A stretch of 64,000 nt of DNA from Skeletonema tropicum. Its lineage: Eukaryota; Bacillariophyta; Thalassiosirophyceae; Thalassiosirales; Thalassiosiraceae. Below are positions 21,810 through 31,295 of this stretch, piece by piece; position 1 is the stretch's first letter; the number at the start of each line of letters is the position of its first letter. Position numbers and translations under genes: made by a program. The stretch is taken from positions 1,550,001 through 1,614,000 of the forward strand of contig CM074143.1 of the NCBI GenBank assembly GCA_037178625.1, read 5' to 3'. The notes under the pieces are model-generated. The model was not told where the DNA came from. It did not search any database and saw nothing but the letters and a program-made list of their open reading frames with translations.

Positions 21810-22307
21810 ATGTCGATGCCCTGTAAATGCAATACTATGTTCATAGTCCCTACCAAAACTAAGGACAACTGCTCATACAGTGAGCAGTTGACACAGCAGG
21901 TTATTGGACAGGAATCCAAGTCTAAGTTTGATGCCTTCCAATACTATTCAAACGACCTTCTCCGACTCAAGACTCTCCTTCTCATTTCCGATGGAGATGA
22001 TGATGAGTTGAACGCTACGGCTGCAGTCAACGATGCATTGAGAGGTGCTGGTCTTAGTCTTAGCCTTAGCGACCTCTCAATCAACTGTGTCAGTAAGGAT
22101 GTTTCGAAGCGCCGCCGAGGAAGCAACTCACAGCCTATCACTATCAAGCAGAATGAATCAGGAACCCCTCGGAAGACAAGGCTGTCTTGGGAGCTTCATC
22201 CGAGCTTGCTTCTCCACGAGCTCTATGATGAGGTTGGAGAGGATGTTCAGTCAGTTTCAGTTTCAGATGGTGAAGATGATCACGAAGAGTATAACGAGCT
22301 CGAATAG
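21810..22307 (+). CDS. Hypothetical diatom protein with RLSWELHPSLLL motif
   Basis: A single-exon 165-codon frame. The middle has FDAFQYYSNDLLRLKTLLL and a basic KRRRG segment. The C-terminal RKTRLSWELHPSLLLHELYDEV is followed by a strongly acidic tail (SDGEDDHEEYNELE). I recall this RLSWE.HPSLLL signature from small diatom hypothetical proteins, but have no function for it. It may be divergently regulated with the 20383-20874 gene, which also encodes a small acidic/basic protein. Confidence 0.6.
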   Translation: MSMPCKCNTMFIVPTKTKDNCSYSEQLTQQVIGQESKSKFDAFQYYSNDLLRLKTLLLISDGDDDELNATAAVNDALRGAGLSLSLSDLSINCVSKDVSKRRRGSNSQPITIKQNESGTPRKTRLSWELHPSLLLHELYDEVGEDVQSVSVSDGEDDHEEYNELE

Positions 22308-23032
22308 TGAAGCTTGTTGATTGACTAATGCGAAATCAAGCTCAAGTAGGTCAATCTTGGCTATGGTTAGTTTCTATTTTTACAGGTATGGGGCGAAATC
22401 GGTGTGGTTCGGTTGCAAGCAAATAAATCTGATGGACAGAAGAGCTTTCGTACGATATGCGTTCTCAGGGTTCACGCCGCTTTCAGTTAGATACTTGTTG
22501 CGTCAAAATATAGGTCAAATTGCGTCACCTAACCACGAACGATTGATGTAAAATTAAGCTGCATGAAGTAAAGATGACGTTAGCAATCTATCAGAGGAGG
22601 GTTAGCTGCTAATGAGTTATTGTATCATCATTGATACAGTGCATTGTCTTGAAGTGTGAATCGTATAAAACCTCATAGGGAGACCTGGCATGGAATCGGG
22701 TAGGATACTGCCAGGGATACAAGCATTCCTGCTTGAGAATGAGACCAAAAGTTAACCCCCGACATGTACGAATATCACTCCCTTGGAGAGACATAGTATG
22801 ATTTGGAACCCGCTTCTCATACCAAAAGAAGTCGATAAGAAGTCGATTACAAAAGAAGTCGAGTAGTCGATCAAAAGGCCTGGATATAAACAAGCGTCAA
22901 CGAAAGGTTTGCCAGGGATAAGGGACGAACATTTGCTTGCACGAGCGTGTTAGGTCGATGTATACATTTCTAAATAGTCATGTGCACTCAATGCGTTCTC
23001 TTTCTTCTCTGTCGTCTTCGCCTGAGCACCCA
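22308..23032. other. Intergenic, no gene recognised
   Basis: Short frames on both strands only. Words such as AAAAGAAGTCGA(T/G)TA are repeated near 22820-22870. Nothing else is supported. Confidence 0.4.
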
Positions 23033-23605
23033 CTACGGCCACATATCCGATGAATTTGACGCATTACCACAACTCATTGATCCATAACTACTAGCTGAAC
23101 TCGTGAGAGAGCTCATGGATTGCTTTTCACTGTTTGGAAGTCTCGTTGAAATCTCCTTAATTCCATTTGATTTGTTCTCTTGGCTGCTTCCGGACGCAGG
23201 AAAGTCAGCGCTTGAAGACGAGCTTGATGAAGAGCTGGCACCCTTCTTATTGTCGTCAACATGACCAATCTTTTTCATCTCGTCTTCCTTGTCGATCCAT
23301 TGAACATACACAGTCAATCCAAGATAGTGGGAAATAATCGAATCTGTACTCAATGGATACAGCATGAGATAACCCCGATACCTCCGTCCAGATTTGGTGT
23401 AATTTGTGACCATAGCACTCGACGGACGCTTGAACATGAGTGGTCGCATCAACAAATCCAACTCCTCATTCGTCGTGTCATCACCTTGAAGTATCGAGCA
23501 CGAAGATTTGCCAACAACCTCCTCCGACTTGTATCCTGTCAGCTTCTCCCATCGTTCATTCACTTTCTTGATGGTGTAGGGACGATCAGCACTTGTCATG
23601 AACAC
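23033..23605 (-). CDS. PAS/LOV-like domain protein (5' end uncertain)
   Basis: The frame encodes one PAS fold: PYTIKKVNERWEKLTGYKSE, EVVGKSSCSILQGDDTT and VTNYTKSGRRYRGYLMLYPL, then a Ser-rich tail. The stretch CSILQG aligns with the photoactive CRFLQG of LOV domains, and the Cys is present. The preceding Asn (NC) is replaced by Ser and the Q-rich end is not evident, so flavin photochemistry is uncertain. The first ATG is at 23599. The frame extends upstream to TAG just after TTATTTAG, which could be an intron acceptor, so an upstream exon is possible. It is 75 bp head-to-head from histone H3. PAS domains sense ligands, redox state or light. Confidence 0.7.
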   Translation of the reverse strand: MFMTSADRPYTIKKVNERWEKLTGYKSEEVVGKSSCSILQGDDTTNEELDLLMRPLMFKRPSSAMVTNYTKSGRRYRGYLMLYPLSTDSIISHYLGLTVYVQWIDKEDEMKKIGHVDDNKKGASSSSSSSSSADFPASGSSQENKSNGIKEISTRLPNSEKQSMSSLTSSASSYGSMSCGNASNSSDMWP

Positions 23606-23680
23606 TAGCCTCGCTGACGCTCGTCTAGCCGCTGCGCGGGTTTTCTAAATAAGAGAGGAGGCTTAATGTCTCCAGGCCAC

Positions 23681-24091
23681 ATGGCCCGAACAAAACAAAC
23701 TGCACGAAAATCAACTGGAGGTAAGGCTCCACGGAAACAACTCACCACAAAGGCCGCACGTAAATCTGCTCCTACAGCCGCAGGGGTCAGAAAACCTCAC
23801 CGTTACCGTCCGGGAACAGTTGCTCTCCGTGAGATCCGTCGTTACCAAAAGTCCACTGATCTTCTTCTCCGAAAAGCACCCTTCCAGAGATTGGTCAGGG
23901 AGATTGCACAGGACATGAAATCAGACCTCAGGTTCCAGTCCACAGCCATTTTGGCATTGCAGGAGGCGAGTGAGGCTTATCTCATTGGCCTCTTTGAGGA
24001 CACAAACTTGTGTGCAATACATGCAAAGCGTGTGACCATCATGCCAAAGGATATGCAGCTGGCTCGTCGTATAAGGGGAGAGCGTGCCTAA
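23681..24091 (+). CDS. Histone H3 (divergent copy)
   Basis: The complete 136-residue core histone starts at [20 protein letters not shown] and ends at RIRGERA; there is no intron. An earlier in-frame ATG at 23666 would add five residues, but H3 start conservation favours 23681. Relative to canonical H3 it keeps K4, K9, K14, K27 and K79, but reads GVRKPHR, i.e. K36R. It also has A21T, G33[15 protein letters not shown] and KDMQLAR. It packages DNA in nucleosomes. The 3' flank ACTAAAATAAAGAAAGACT is shared with the H3 pseudogene at 43.4 kb, and a CCAATC/GATTGG hairpin follows. Confidence 0.95.
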   Translation: MARTKQTARKSTGGKAPRKQLTTKAARKSAPTAAGVRKPHRYRPGTVALREIRRYQKSTDLLLRKAPFQRLVREIAQDMKSDLRFQSTAILALQEASEAYLIGLFEDTNLCAIHAKRVTIMPKDMQLARRIRGERA

Positions 24092-24240
24092 TATTAAAAA
24101 ACTAAAATAAAGAAAGACTGCCAATCAATGATTGGTGAGCGCCCTTTTTTGGGATTTATAATTCTTCACTTTCTCTTTCTGTGAATCCACATATGAATCC
24201 GAATTACTTAAAACACATTCTTCCTTTCTGCCTCATCTTC

Positions 24241-24456
24241 TTACCTAGTAACGCAAATGTTACGGCGCTTGCTCGGTGGGGCATCTTCATTATCGGTGTC
24301 TGCATCCAGTGCTTCACGCTTCACGTTTGAGTCCGATTTGACTTCATCGTTCTCGTAGTAGACTTGCTCGCTGACCTCGACCCTGACAATATAAATGTTT
24401 TCAAACTGACCACACTTCTTTCCTCTCTTCCATTCACCGAATCCGAGTAGGTCCAT
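24241..24456 (-). CDS. Small hypothetical protein or 3' exon, C-terminal NLS-like
   Basis: From an ATG at 24456 the frame encodes MDLLGFGEWKRGKKCGQFEN..VRVEVSEQVYY, an acidic stretch and PPSKRRNICVTR before the stop. The frame stays open upstream into the tandem repeat at 24470-24760, so the true 5' end is unknown. No domain is recognised; the acidic-then-basic tail suggests a nuclear protein. It may be a truncated gene whose 5' part was overwritten by repeat expansion. Confidence 0.35.
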   Translation of the reverse strand: MDLLGFGEWKRGKKCGQFENIYIVRVEVSEQVYYENDEVKSDSNVKREALDADTDNEDAPPSKRRNICVTR

Positions 24457-24469
24457 TTGCCTCTTCCGT

Positions 24470-24760
24470 GTGTCCCCCCCTGAACAATCAAATCTAAGCC
24501 AATCAAAGAAAGAGTCAATCGAAAATTCTAAACACGGGGGGCAAGGGGGGGTGTCCCCCCTGAACAATCAAATCTAAGCCAATCAAAGAAAGAGTCAATC
24601 GAAAATTCTAAACACGGGGGCGCAAGGGGGGGTGTCCCCCCCTGAACATTCAAATCTAAGGCAATCAAAGAAAGAGTCAATCGAAAACTCTAAAAACGGG
24701 GGGGGGGCAAGGGGTCAAATCAAGCCAATCAAAGAAAGAGTCGATCGAAAATGCCCGTGA
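24470..24760. repeat. Tandem repeat, three ~81-bp units plus a partial fourth
   Basis: Each unit reads (G)TGTCCCCCCCTGAACA, TCAAATCTAAGCCAATCAA, AGAAAGAGTCAATCGAAAA and TCTAAACACGGGGG. Units begin near 24470, 24550 and 24632, with a partial unit from about 24716. The C-run at one end and the G-run at the other are complementary, so each unit can fold back on its neighbour. Confidence 0.85.
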
Positions 24761-24784
24761 AGGCCAAAGGACACGCCAAAGGGC

Positions 24785-24915
24785 CCGGACAGAACGACAG
24801 AACGACCGACCGACCGACCGACAGAACGACAGAACGAACGACCGACAGAACGACAGAACGAACGACCGACAGAACGACAGAACGAACGACCGACAGAACG
24901 ACAGAACGAACGACT
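24785..24915. repeat. GAC-rich minisatellite (CGACCGACAGAACGACAGAA units)
   Basis: The 24-bp word GAACGACCGACAGAACGACA is iterated about five times with a short CGAC core repeat. It lies in the 3' flank of the bZIP gene, next to the 81-bp tandem repeat. Confidence 0.85.
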
Positions 24916-24931
24916 TAGCTCCTCTCATTAT

Positions 24932-26561
24932 TTAGATGGGACAGTAAATTTCTTTTGCACAAGTCTGCACCGTATTTGGAATGACAACATCATTGAAGTT
25001 GTCGTACCCCATGGCCATCTTCACCTGCAGCATGAATGCCATGACATCGAACATCATCTCCAGGGACACAATCTTGTGAGAAGAGCTGAACTTACAAAAG
25101 AGCATACCATTTTGATGCAATTCGTTCTGCAATCCACACTGCTTCGCATTCAGTGTTTGCATGGACCATCGAGCCATCAACTGATTGCCAGCGATTGGTG
25201 TCTCGTCAGTTACCAACTTGTATTGAAACTTAATCTTGCCCTTAGGATATCGTTGCCTATTCACAATGGAGTCAAAGAATACAGCATTACTTGCCACATC
25301 ATTCATCATGGCATCCACTCCAACAATGGTACGCTGACCATTCGACACCTGAACCTCGCTCGATGGAAAACTCTGATATGGAGTCAACGGTAGTCGACAA
25401 GTAAAGCAGCACTCATCCAATAAGCTGGACCAAAGCTCCCTCCGCTGATTCACATGATACGACGCCCTCAACGCAAATAAACTTCGTAGAACATCCACAC
25501 GCTTAGAGTGAATCTCTACCAAGAGATTAGTACTCGTAGCACGCTCTGAAACGAGAGTATCACGAGCCCTACACAGCTCATCGACTGTAATTTTGAGACG
25601 TTCCACATAGGCCTTCTTCCGAATACGAGTATTCTTAGCATGTTCACGATTCCGTTCCCGATTACTCCGCAGCTTCTCTTCTTCAGCCAAATTTCGTTCA
25701 TGAGCGATAGCTCGAAGACTGGCTTGATGACGTTGCTGCACGGCGGAAGGGACTATCTTATTCGTGGACGTTGTAGTGTCATAATTGGTGGCGGAGTCAC
25801 AAGATATCATTGCAGTTCGTGGCGTAGTGGACGAAGGTGCAGAGGCAGATGATCGTCCACGCTTCACACCTGCCTTGGCGGTGGTAGTGACTGCTTCTGC
25901 TGCATCTTCAGTGGTACAATAACCTCTACCGGTATCACTCGAGACAACGGGATAAGTTGCCTGCTGGGGATACCCTGGATGCTTCGTTCGATTCTTGAGT
26001 TGCTGTTGCACGGCCCTGGCAGTAGTAACACTGGGAGTAGGCGGGGGACGATTGTTATTCCCCGACATTACTTGTTGCGAATACACCAATGCAGAATTGG
26101 CAGCAGCTGCTGTAGGAATACCACTCGGTGCAGCTGCAGCACTCGCCAAGGGAGGTTTCATTCCGTACAACTGTGAGGATATCAGATATTGAAATGCTGG
26201 ATGAGGAGTATTGGATCCTGCTGCTTGTTGGGCAATAACCGATGGATGCTTTGACTGCTGCTATTGCTGCTTTTGGGACTTGACCGACGCAGATGTAGTG
26301 GTACCACTACACTACTCTTGGAAGTGTCCACCTTTCGTTTCCTTGGGGCACGCTTCGTTTCCTTCTTAGTAAGTCTTAGGCAGGCACAGGAACAACAGCG
26401 GTGGACGTCTTGAGTGGAGCAGACGCAGATGCAGATGCATCTACCTTGGCTGGAGCAGGCTTGGCATTCGTAATCGTCAGACCCAATGACGGAACTTGTT
26501 GTGTGGGGCTTTCGGCTGGCTTTCGGTTATGCTGGCTGCTGCTACGCTGCATCATGATCAT
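24932..26561 (-). CDS. bZIP transcription factor with C-terminal NTF2-like domain (5' exons uncertain)
   Basis: The main exon (24932-26170 and somewhat upstream) has an Ala/Pro/Gln-rich N-terminus, then a basic region NREHAKNTRIRKK (N-x7-R) and a leucine-zipper-like helix. A C-terminal domain of about 130 residues ends near KFSSSHKIVSLEMMFDVMAF and looks NTF2/SnoaL-like. Upstream, 26376-26561 encodes a Ser/Ala/Pro-rich peptide, followed by KKETKRAPRKRKVD, a strong nuclear signal. A TAG lies in the poly-Gln run at about 26260. A roughly 50-bp intron from AGT|GTAGTGG to CAATAG|CAGCAG would restore the frame. The link to the 26561 start is still unresolved (another intron or a frameshift). It is a DNA-binding regulator; targets are unknown. 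Confidence 0.75.
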
Positions 26562-27237
26562 GTCATCGGAGGAAAAATAATCTAGCTATTCACGATCAAA
26601 AGTTCAAGTTGACTGATTCTAGCGATGATAAAAGCGATGGTAAAATAGATGATGTGGCCACTCGCCTCATTTTGCCTCACGGACGTCATCGTCAGGAAGA
26701 CCCGGCACATAAAAGAAAATGATAATCGTGGACAAGAAGTACGTGGTGCAAAATCCACGATTACAAAAGAAATAAAGTTGTTCCTCTGAATGGTTCCTCC
26801 GTGATAATATTATTATGTATTATTGAGGCATATTGTATCTACTTATGAGGGATTCTTTTATGTGCCCTCTCTCTCTCTAGAGGGCCCCAGACTAGGAGTT
26901 CAATATGTATGTTGTTGGCACGCCCACACGCGGTCAGAGTTCTACAGAAAACGGCATCGAGTTTTCAAAAAATGCTTGGGTAATGAAATGCCGTCACACG
27001 TGTCGCCTAAATAAGTGCTTGAAGCAGGGAGGATGCTTTTTCTCCGACACGTACGACTGAATGACAACTATAATTACTGCTTGCTTTGTGTCGTTGACGG
27101 TCGGCGTCCGGCGTCTGCGTTAGCGTTCATTCACCGTAAGGAAAGGCCTGAACGCAACGCAACCAACAAGCCCAGACCAACAACAAAGCAAGTGTTGTGT
27201 GAAGCAGCGCAGCATCATTAGCAGGAGTTGCGCGAAG
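26562..27237. other. Intergenic with an inverted GGCACATAAAAGAA pair (26705-26863)
   Basis: GGCACATAAAAGAA at about 26705 and its complement ending at about 26863 bracket about 160 bp. The same word forms the start of the hAT TIR at 5792 and 7273, so this is probably a small relative or remnant. No target duplication could be identified. No gene is seen. Confidence 0.4.
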
Positions 27238-28056
27238 ATGTCAGGTTCCAACTTCCAACTTCAAAATCCTGTCGCCGTCCTACTCGGACTTATCAAGTCT
27301 CAGGATTGGAAAATGATCCGAACACTCATTCAGACTTCGCGCCCAGATTGTTTCCGCGCAATGGCTAGTTCTGTCTCTTCGTACTCCAAGCATAAACTCA
27401 ATGGCATAACGCTTCTACATGCTATTGTGAGAGAAAAACCCCCTTATGATGTTGTGGCCAACATCATCAAGCTTTATCCTGAAATGTTAGCGGCGAAAGA
27501 TGGCCTCGGTCGGACTCCTCTCCACATTGCAGCTGGCTCTCAAGCCTGTCCACTGCTACTGAAGCTCATCGCTCGTGCATATCCAGCTGCATGCGATGTC
27601 CAGGACAAGGGTGGAAGGACACCGTTACATTTCATATGTGATGCATCCTTTCTTCTCTTTGCAAGCGATGGCCACGCATCATCTCCTGCGAAGAAACCGA
27701 AGCATGAAGCTGTCGTTGCTTTATTATCAGCGTCAATGAATGCTGCTGCAATAGAAGACTGTGACAAAATGAGCCCCCTAGAGCATGCAATCATGTGCGA
27801 TGCATCGTTGAAGACTGTGAAGTTATTGCAATCTTCAGCCAGGAAATCAAATAAGGCACGTGCACGTGCACGTGTTCGACCTTTTAGTGATAGTCCCAAT
27901 TCTGATTCTGGGACAAACAAAAGAAGACGAGTATCTAGCACACCCGATGATTTTGCCAATTGCTCTGAATCATCTGAATTAAGATGGCAAGAGCATAAGT
28001 ACCAAGCTGCAGCAAGTTGCAAGAGGCAAGTACGATGTACGATGCCGATCTACTGA
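27238..28056 (+). CDS. Ankyrin-repeat protein
   Basis: A single exon from ATG 27238, 272 residues. Ankyrin units are clear at GITLLHAIVREKPPYDVV, GRTPLHIAAGSQACPLLLKL and GRTPLHFICDA, and a weaker one at MSPLEHAIMCDASLKTVKLL. The repeats span about residues 55-200. A basic C-terminal region follows (ARARARVRPF, NKRRRVSS), then ELRWQEHKYQAAAS. This arrangement, ankyrins plus a nuclear-type basic tail, recurs in diatom gene families. Ankyrin proteins mediate protein-protein contacts; the partner is unknown. Confidence 0.8.
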   Translation: MSGSNFQLQNPVAVLLGLIKSQDWKMIRTLIQTSRPDCFRAMASSVSSYSKHKLNGITLLHAIVREKPPYDVVANIIKLYPEMLAAKDGLGRTPLHIAAGSQACPLLLKLIARAYPAACDVQDKGGRTPLHFICDASFLLFASDGHASSPAKKPKHEAVVALLSASMNAAAIEDCDKMSPLEHAIMCDASLKTVKLLQSSARKSNKARARARVRPFSDSPNSDSGTNKRRRVSSTPDDFANCSESSELRWQEHKYQAAASCKRQVRCTMPIY

Positions 28057-28666
28057 TAGATTGACGAGTTGATGATCTATTGTAGACATAGATTGTAACA
28101 TATCATTATTAGGTAGTTTTAAGCTCTGCTGCCCAATGGCATAATAATATGTCCGTACGGCTGTGGCGAAGCGTGTGTTCCTTGGAAAGATACTATGATA
28201 CTTATAACTATAACTGGAGATATTGCGTGCCTACCCAGTCTCTTGAGCGACGAAGTATGTCAGCTTGTAATAATGATACCATATTAGAAATTACTCAACT
28301 CAACTACAATACACTCATGTTGAGTAGAATCATGGTCTGTTGAATTGCTGTGTGATAGCACATGCAGTGAATGCTTACAGCAAAGCTCTGACATTTAAAG
28401 GTGTGATATTTCGAACCGACCGGCATGGCATTGTTACTCCGATGCTATGCATGCGCAAGTACTTTGCAACACTTTGTACAAAGCGTCTTAATCTTTGATG
28501 TAAACAGATCAATCTATCACCACAATGAATAAAATTGCGTTCCCTATGAGACTTGAAGTTGAGGGTTGAGATATTAGCCGATAAATTAAGCTCAGAAGTA
28601 ATTTAAGTGGACTTCCTTACTTATTCTCATCCACAGCTGACTCATTTGGAAATCAAACAACTATAG
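28057..28666. other. Intergenic, no gene recognised
   Basis: AT-rich flank with only short frames. It could hold the upstream exon of the coding-like segment at 28667-28968. Confidence 0.35.
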
Positions 28667-28968
28667 TACCATTACGGCGGTTCCTACAAAAGCCCTGACC
28701 CAAGCACACTACCTCAAATTTTCGGGAGAACGGTTTGCAAGGCAAACAGCTCAGCAGGACTAGCTGCCATTCAAGCACTCTATGAGAGCAACAATGGCCC
28801 GATAACCGCGTCATCACTTAATGATGACCAAATTTCTTACATATTACACAGTACAGATGGCAGATCTATTTCCCAAGGAAGTAAGTAGCTCCCAGTCGAC
28901 CTCAGAGTCGTCTCAGCCCCACAGATGCTTTTCTTGTTTACAACACAGTGTTACGTAGTTTACCGTAG
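28667..28968 (+). CDS. Probable 3' exons of an unannotated small gene
   Basis: A 71-codon open segment begins right after AACTATAG (a plausible acceptor) and encodes a well-mixed peptide: YHYGGSYKSPDPSTLPQIFG, then an Ala/Gly/Leu-rich helix and ITASSLNDDQISYILH. It ends at GGAA|GTAAGT. A 44-bp intron to CCCACAG joins in phase to NAFLVYNTVLRSLP and a stop (28966-28968). The composition is protein-like, but the 5' exon and start are not found and the family is unknown. Confidence 0.35.
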
Positions 28969-29180
28969 CACAGAAAGAACCTAAAGCCCCCCACACATAA
29001 AAAAATGCTAGATGCTAGCATGGTCATTGCGATGATGAAGATGAAGAAGTACCTGTAGTTGTTGCGTCAACTGAAGCGACGTAATGAGCACGCCAGCAGC
29101 GATCAACCCCTCTACCAGCCAGCCATGCCGTCCGCTCCCCCCAGCAGCATGAGTGGCGTCGTGACAGCACCAAAATAATA

Positions 29181-31202
29181 ATGATACGTTTGAGACCGCT
29201 GCTGCCGCCTCAAAATGTTGAATCTTCACGCCGAAATCATAATCGTGTCGTGACGGGAGATCGTAATAATAGAACATCAACGCAACAACGACAGTCATCA
29301 TCTAGAGAGCTAAAATCAATTTCTGTTCGGAGAAGAGAAAGAGAAAGGCAGCGTAAAAATGTTATTGCAAGTAATAGTGACCGGTCATCGGTGAGGAAAT
29401 CTTCTATCCATCGAAGCAAACAGAGCATGGAACAAACGGATGAATCGATGAAACAGAATTATCGATACAGGCAGCATAGCCAACGATTCCAAGATGAGTA
29501 CTCTTCTGAATCTAGCAGACATGACAACCAGCAGCGGAGGAGAAGAAAAGGCGGTTCTTCCTCTTCTTACGGGAACAATACACAATCTCTTTTCATTGCT
29601 CTGATCCGTCTGGTAATTTTATCAGCTCTTGCATATTTCGTATTAATCAACGCAGTATCAATGATGCAACATATATTCGCTTTTCTAATTGGCTTCTTGC
29701 AATCTTCGAGTAGAAAGAGCACATCATATCATCTTGACAACGTCTACGTGCAAAATATCGAAGAGGTACGCCATGTTCTGGAATTGGCCAAGACAGAATT
29801 CGATATTCTACAAGGTAGTGATGAAAAGTCTCAATTGCATTCCGTAAGAGGCGAAGAAAAAATTGGATACTTTGAACAAGTTGTCCATCCAGGAGACAAG
29901 TCGGTGAAATTATCTGTGCCAAAGTTTTATGCATCAGTGTCGATTGAGGAGAATGGGAACTTTAACATTGGTGGACAAACGATGTTTCGACAACTGACAT
30001 CAGGAAAGCTGTTGACTCGTGAATTAGCAAATATGATTGGAGGTGTTTTTTCCGAAACCGATCCAATTGCTCCATCTGACAGAACAATCTTTGCATCCAT
30101 CATTTCTTCCAAAAGCGATCCGCACTGTCACAAGACAGTGACTAATTTACTTAAATCTGCAACAAACCCGGGACGAATCCGCGTGGCAGTTGTAGATCGA
30201 ACCGATCCTCTATCGAAACGATACGTAGCATGCGATGCACCACCGATACCATGTAGCAGTGACCCTGATCAAATATTGTGCATTTATAATGCTAATGTCG
30301 ACGTTTACGAATTGAAACCTGAACTTGATGCAGGAGCTGTGTTTGCGAGGCATATCGGACAACGAATGTACAGAGGCGAATACTACGCGCTTCAGGTTGG
30401 GGTTGATGCAGGTATTGTATTCTCGGATGGATGGGATGAAGAGCTCATTCATCAATTGGAAGCAACCGATAATGAACTGGGAGTCATTTCAACGTATCTC
30501 TCTGACACAAAGATTAAAGACAGAAATAGAGCCATTTCAGCGGCACCCGAACGATACACAATATGCCATGCTGCTTATAAAGGAGATGGACGTGAGAGAC
30601 GTCTTGAGCACATTCGTTCTGAGCAGGTGCATCAAACTGCACCGCCTGATCGAACAAAGGCACCAATGCTACAGCCATTTTGGTCATCCGAGTTTTCTTT
30701 TTCAAGGGGACACTTTGTGTTACAAGTTCCGTATGATCCCAAGATTTGTGGATTAGATGAACAAGATGAAGAGATATCCATGGCTTTACGTGCATTTAGT
30801 AGCGGTTATGATTTCTACACGCCTACTCAAAGTGTGGTATTTCGAACCAAAGTTGATAGCAAGAGTCATAGCAATGTCATAGGTTCATGCAAAGGAAATG
30901 CAAAGAAGAAGTCTCGGAAACGCCTGTATTCACTCATTGGACTAGACAATAACGACGAGGATGTCATCCCACACGAATACGGTCTCGGAGCGGTGCGAGA
31001 CATTGCCAAATTCTTCACTCTCTATGGCATTCATGCGTCTGAGCGCGTTACGGAACATCGGTTGTGCGAATTTGTCACCACAGGCAACATGCACGATGAG
31101 TTTGTTCCATTCATGAGGAATGATGGCATGGGAATTGATTATAATCGTATCAGCTTTCGATTTCATGAACTGATTAGCATTCATAAGGACAGTCATCAAT
31201 AA
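29181..31202 (+). CDS. Gnt1-like GlcNAc transferase (PF11397-type), type II membrane protein
   Basis: A single exon, 673 residues. The Arg/Ser-rich cytosolic head is followed by a membrane anchor at about residues 137-160 (LFIALIRLVILSALAYFVLI). The lumenal catalytic region starts near residue 300: IFASIISSKSDPHCHKTVTN, NPGRIRVAVVDR, ARHIGQRMYRGEYYALQ, FSDGWDEELI, then FSFSRGHFVLQVPYDPK and EEISMALRAFSSGYDFYTP. This matches the Skp1-GlcNAc-transferase family that glycosylates hydroxyproline or other acceptors. At the place where the family usually has a D-x-H after the glutamine-hydrophobic strand, this protein reads VGVDAGIVF, so metal/UDP binding may differ. A Golgi location is inferred from topology. 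Confidence 0.85.
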   Translation: MIRLRPLLPPQNVESSRRNHNRVVTGDRNNRTSTQQRQSSSRELKSISVRRRERERQRKNVIASNSDRSSVRKSSIHRSKQSMEQTDESMKQNYRYRQHSQRFQDEYSSESSRHDNQQRRRRKGGSSSSYGNNTQSLFIALIRLVILSALAYFVLINAVSMMQHIFAFLIGFLQSSSRKSTSYHLDNVYVQNIEEVRHVLELAKTEFDILQGSDEKSQLHSVRGEEKIGYFEQVVHPGDKSVKLSVPKFYASVSIEENGNFNIGGQTMFRQLTSGKLLTRELANMIGGVFSETDPIAPSDRTIFASIISSKSDPHCHKTVTNLLKSATNPGRIRVAVVDRTDPLSKRYVACDAPPIPCSSDPDQILCIYNANVDVYELKPELDAGAVFARHIGQRMYRGEYYALQVGVDAGIVFSDGWDEELIHQLEATDNELGVISTYLSDTKIKDRNRAISAAPERYTICHAAYKGDGRERRLEHIRSEQVHQTAPPDRTKAPMLQPFWSSEFSFSRGHFVLQVPYDPKICGLDEQDEEISMALRAFSSGYDFYTPTQSVVFRTKVDSKSHSNVIGSCKGNAKKKSRKRLYSLIGLDNNDEDVIPHEYGLGAVRDIAKFFTLYGIHASERVTEHRLCEFVTTGNMHDEFVPFMRNDGMGIDYNRISFRFHELISIHKDSHQ

Positions 31203-31295
31203 CTGCACGGAAAGATACGACGATAAGCTAGCTAATGATTTAACTTGTATAAATCGTATTGTTATGCTTCATCCGGCCGGACGAATTGTCTATCT

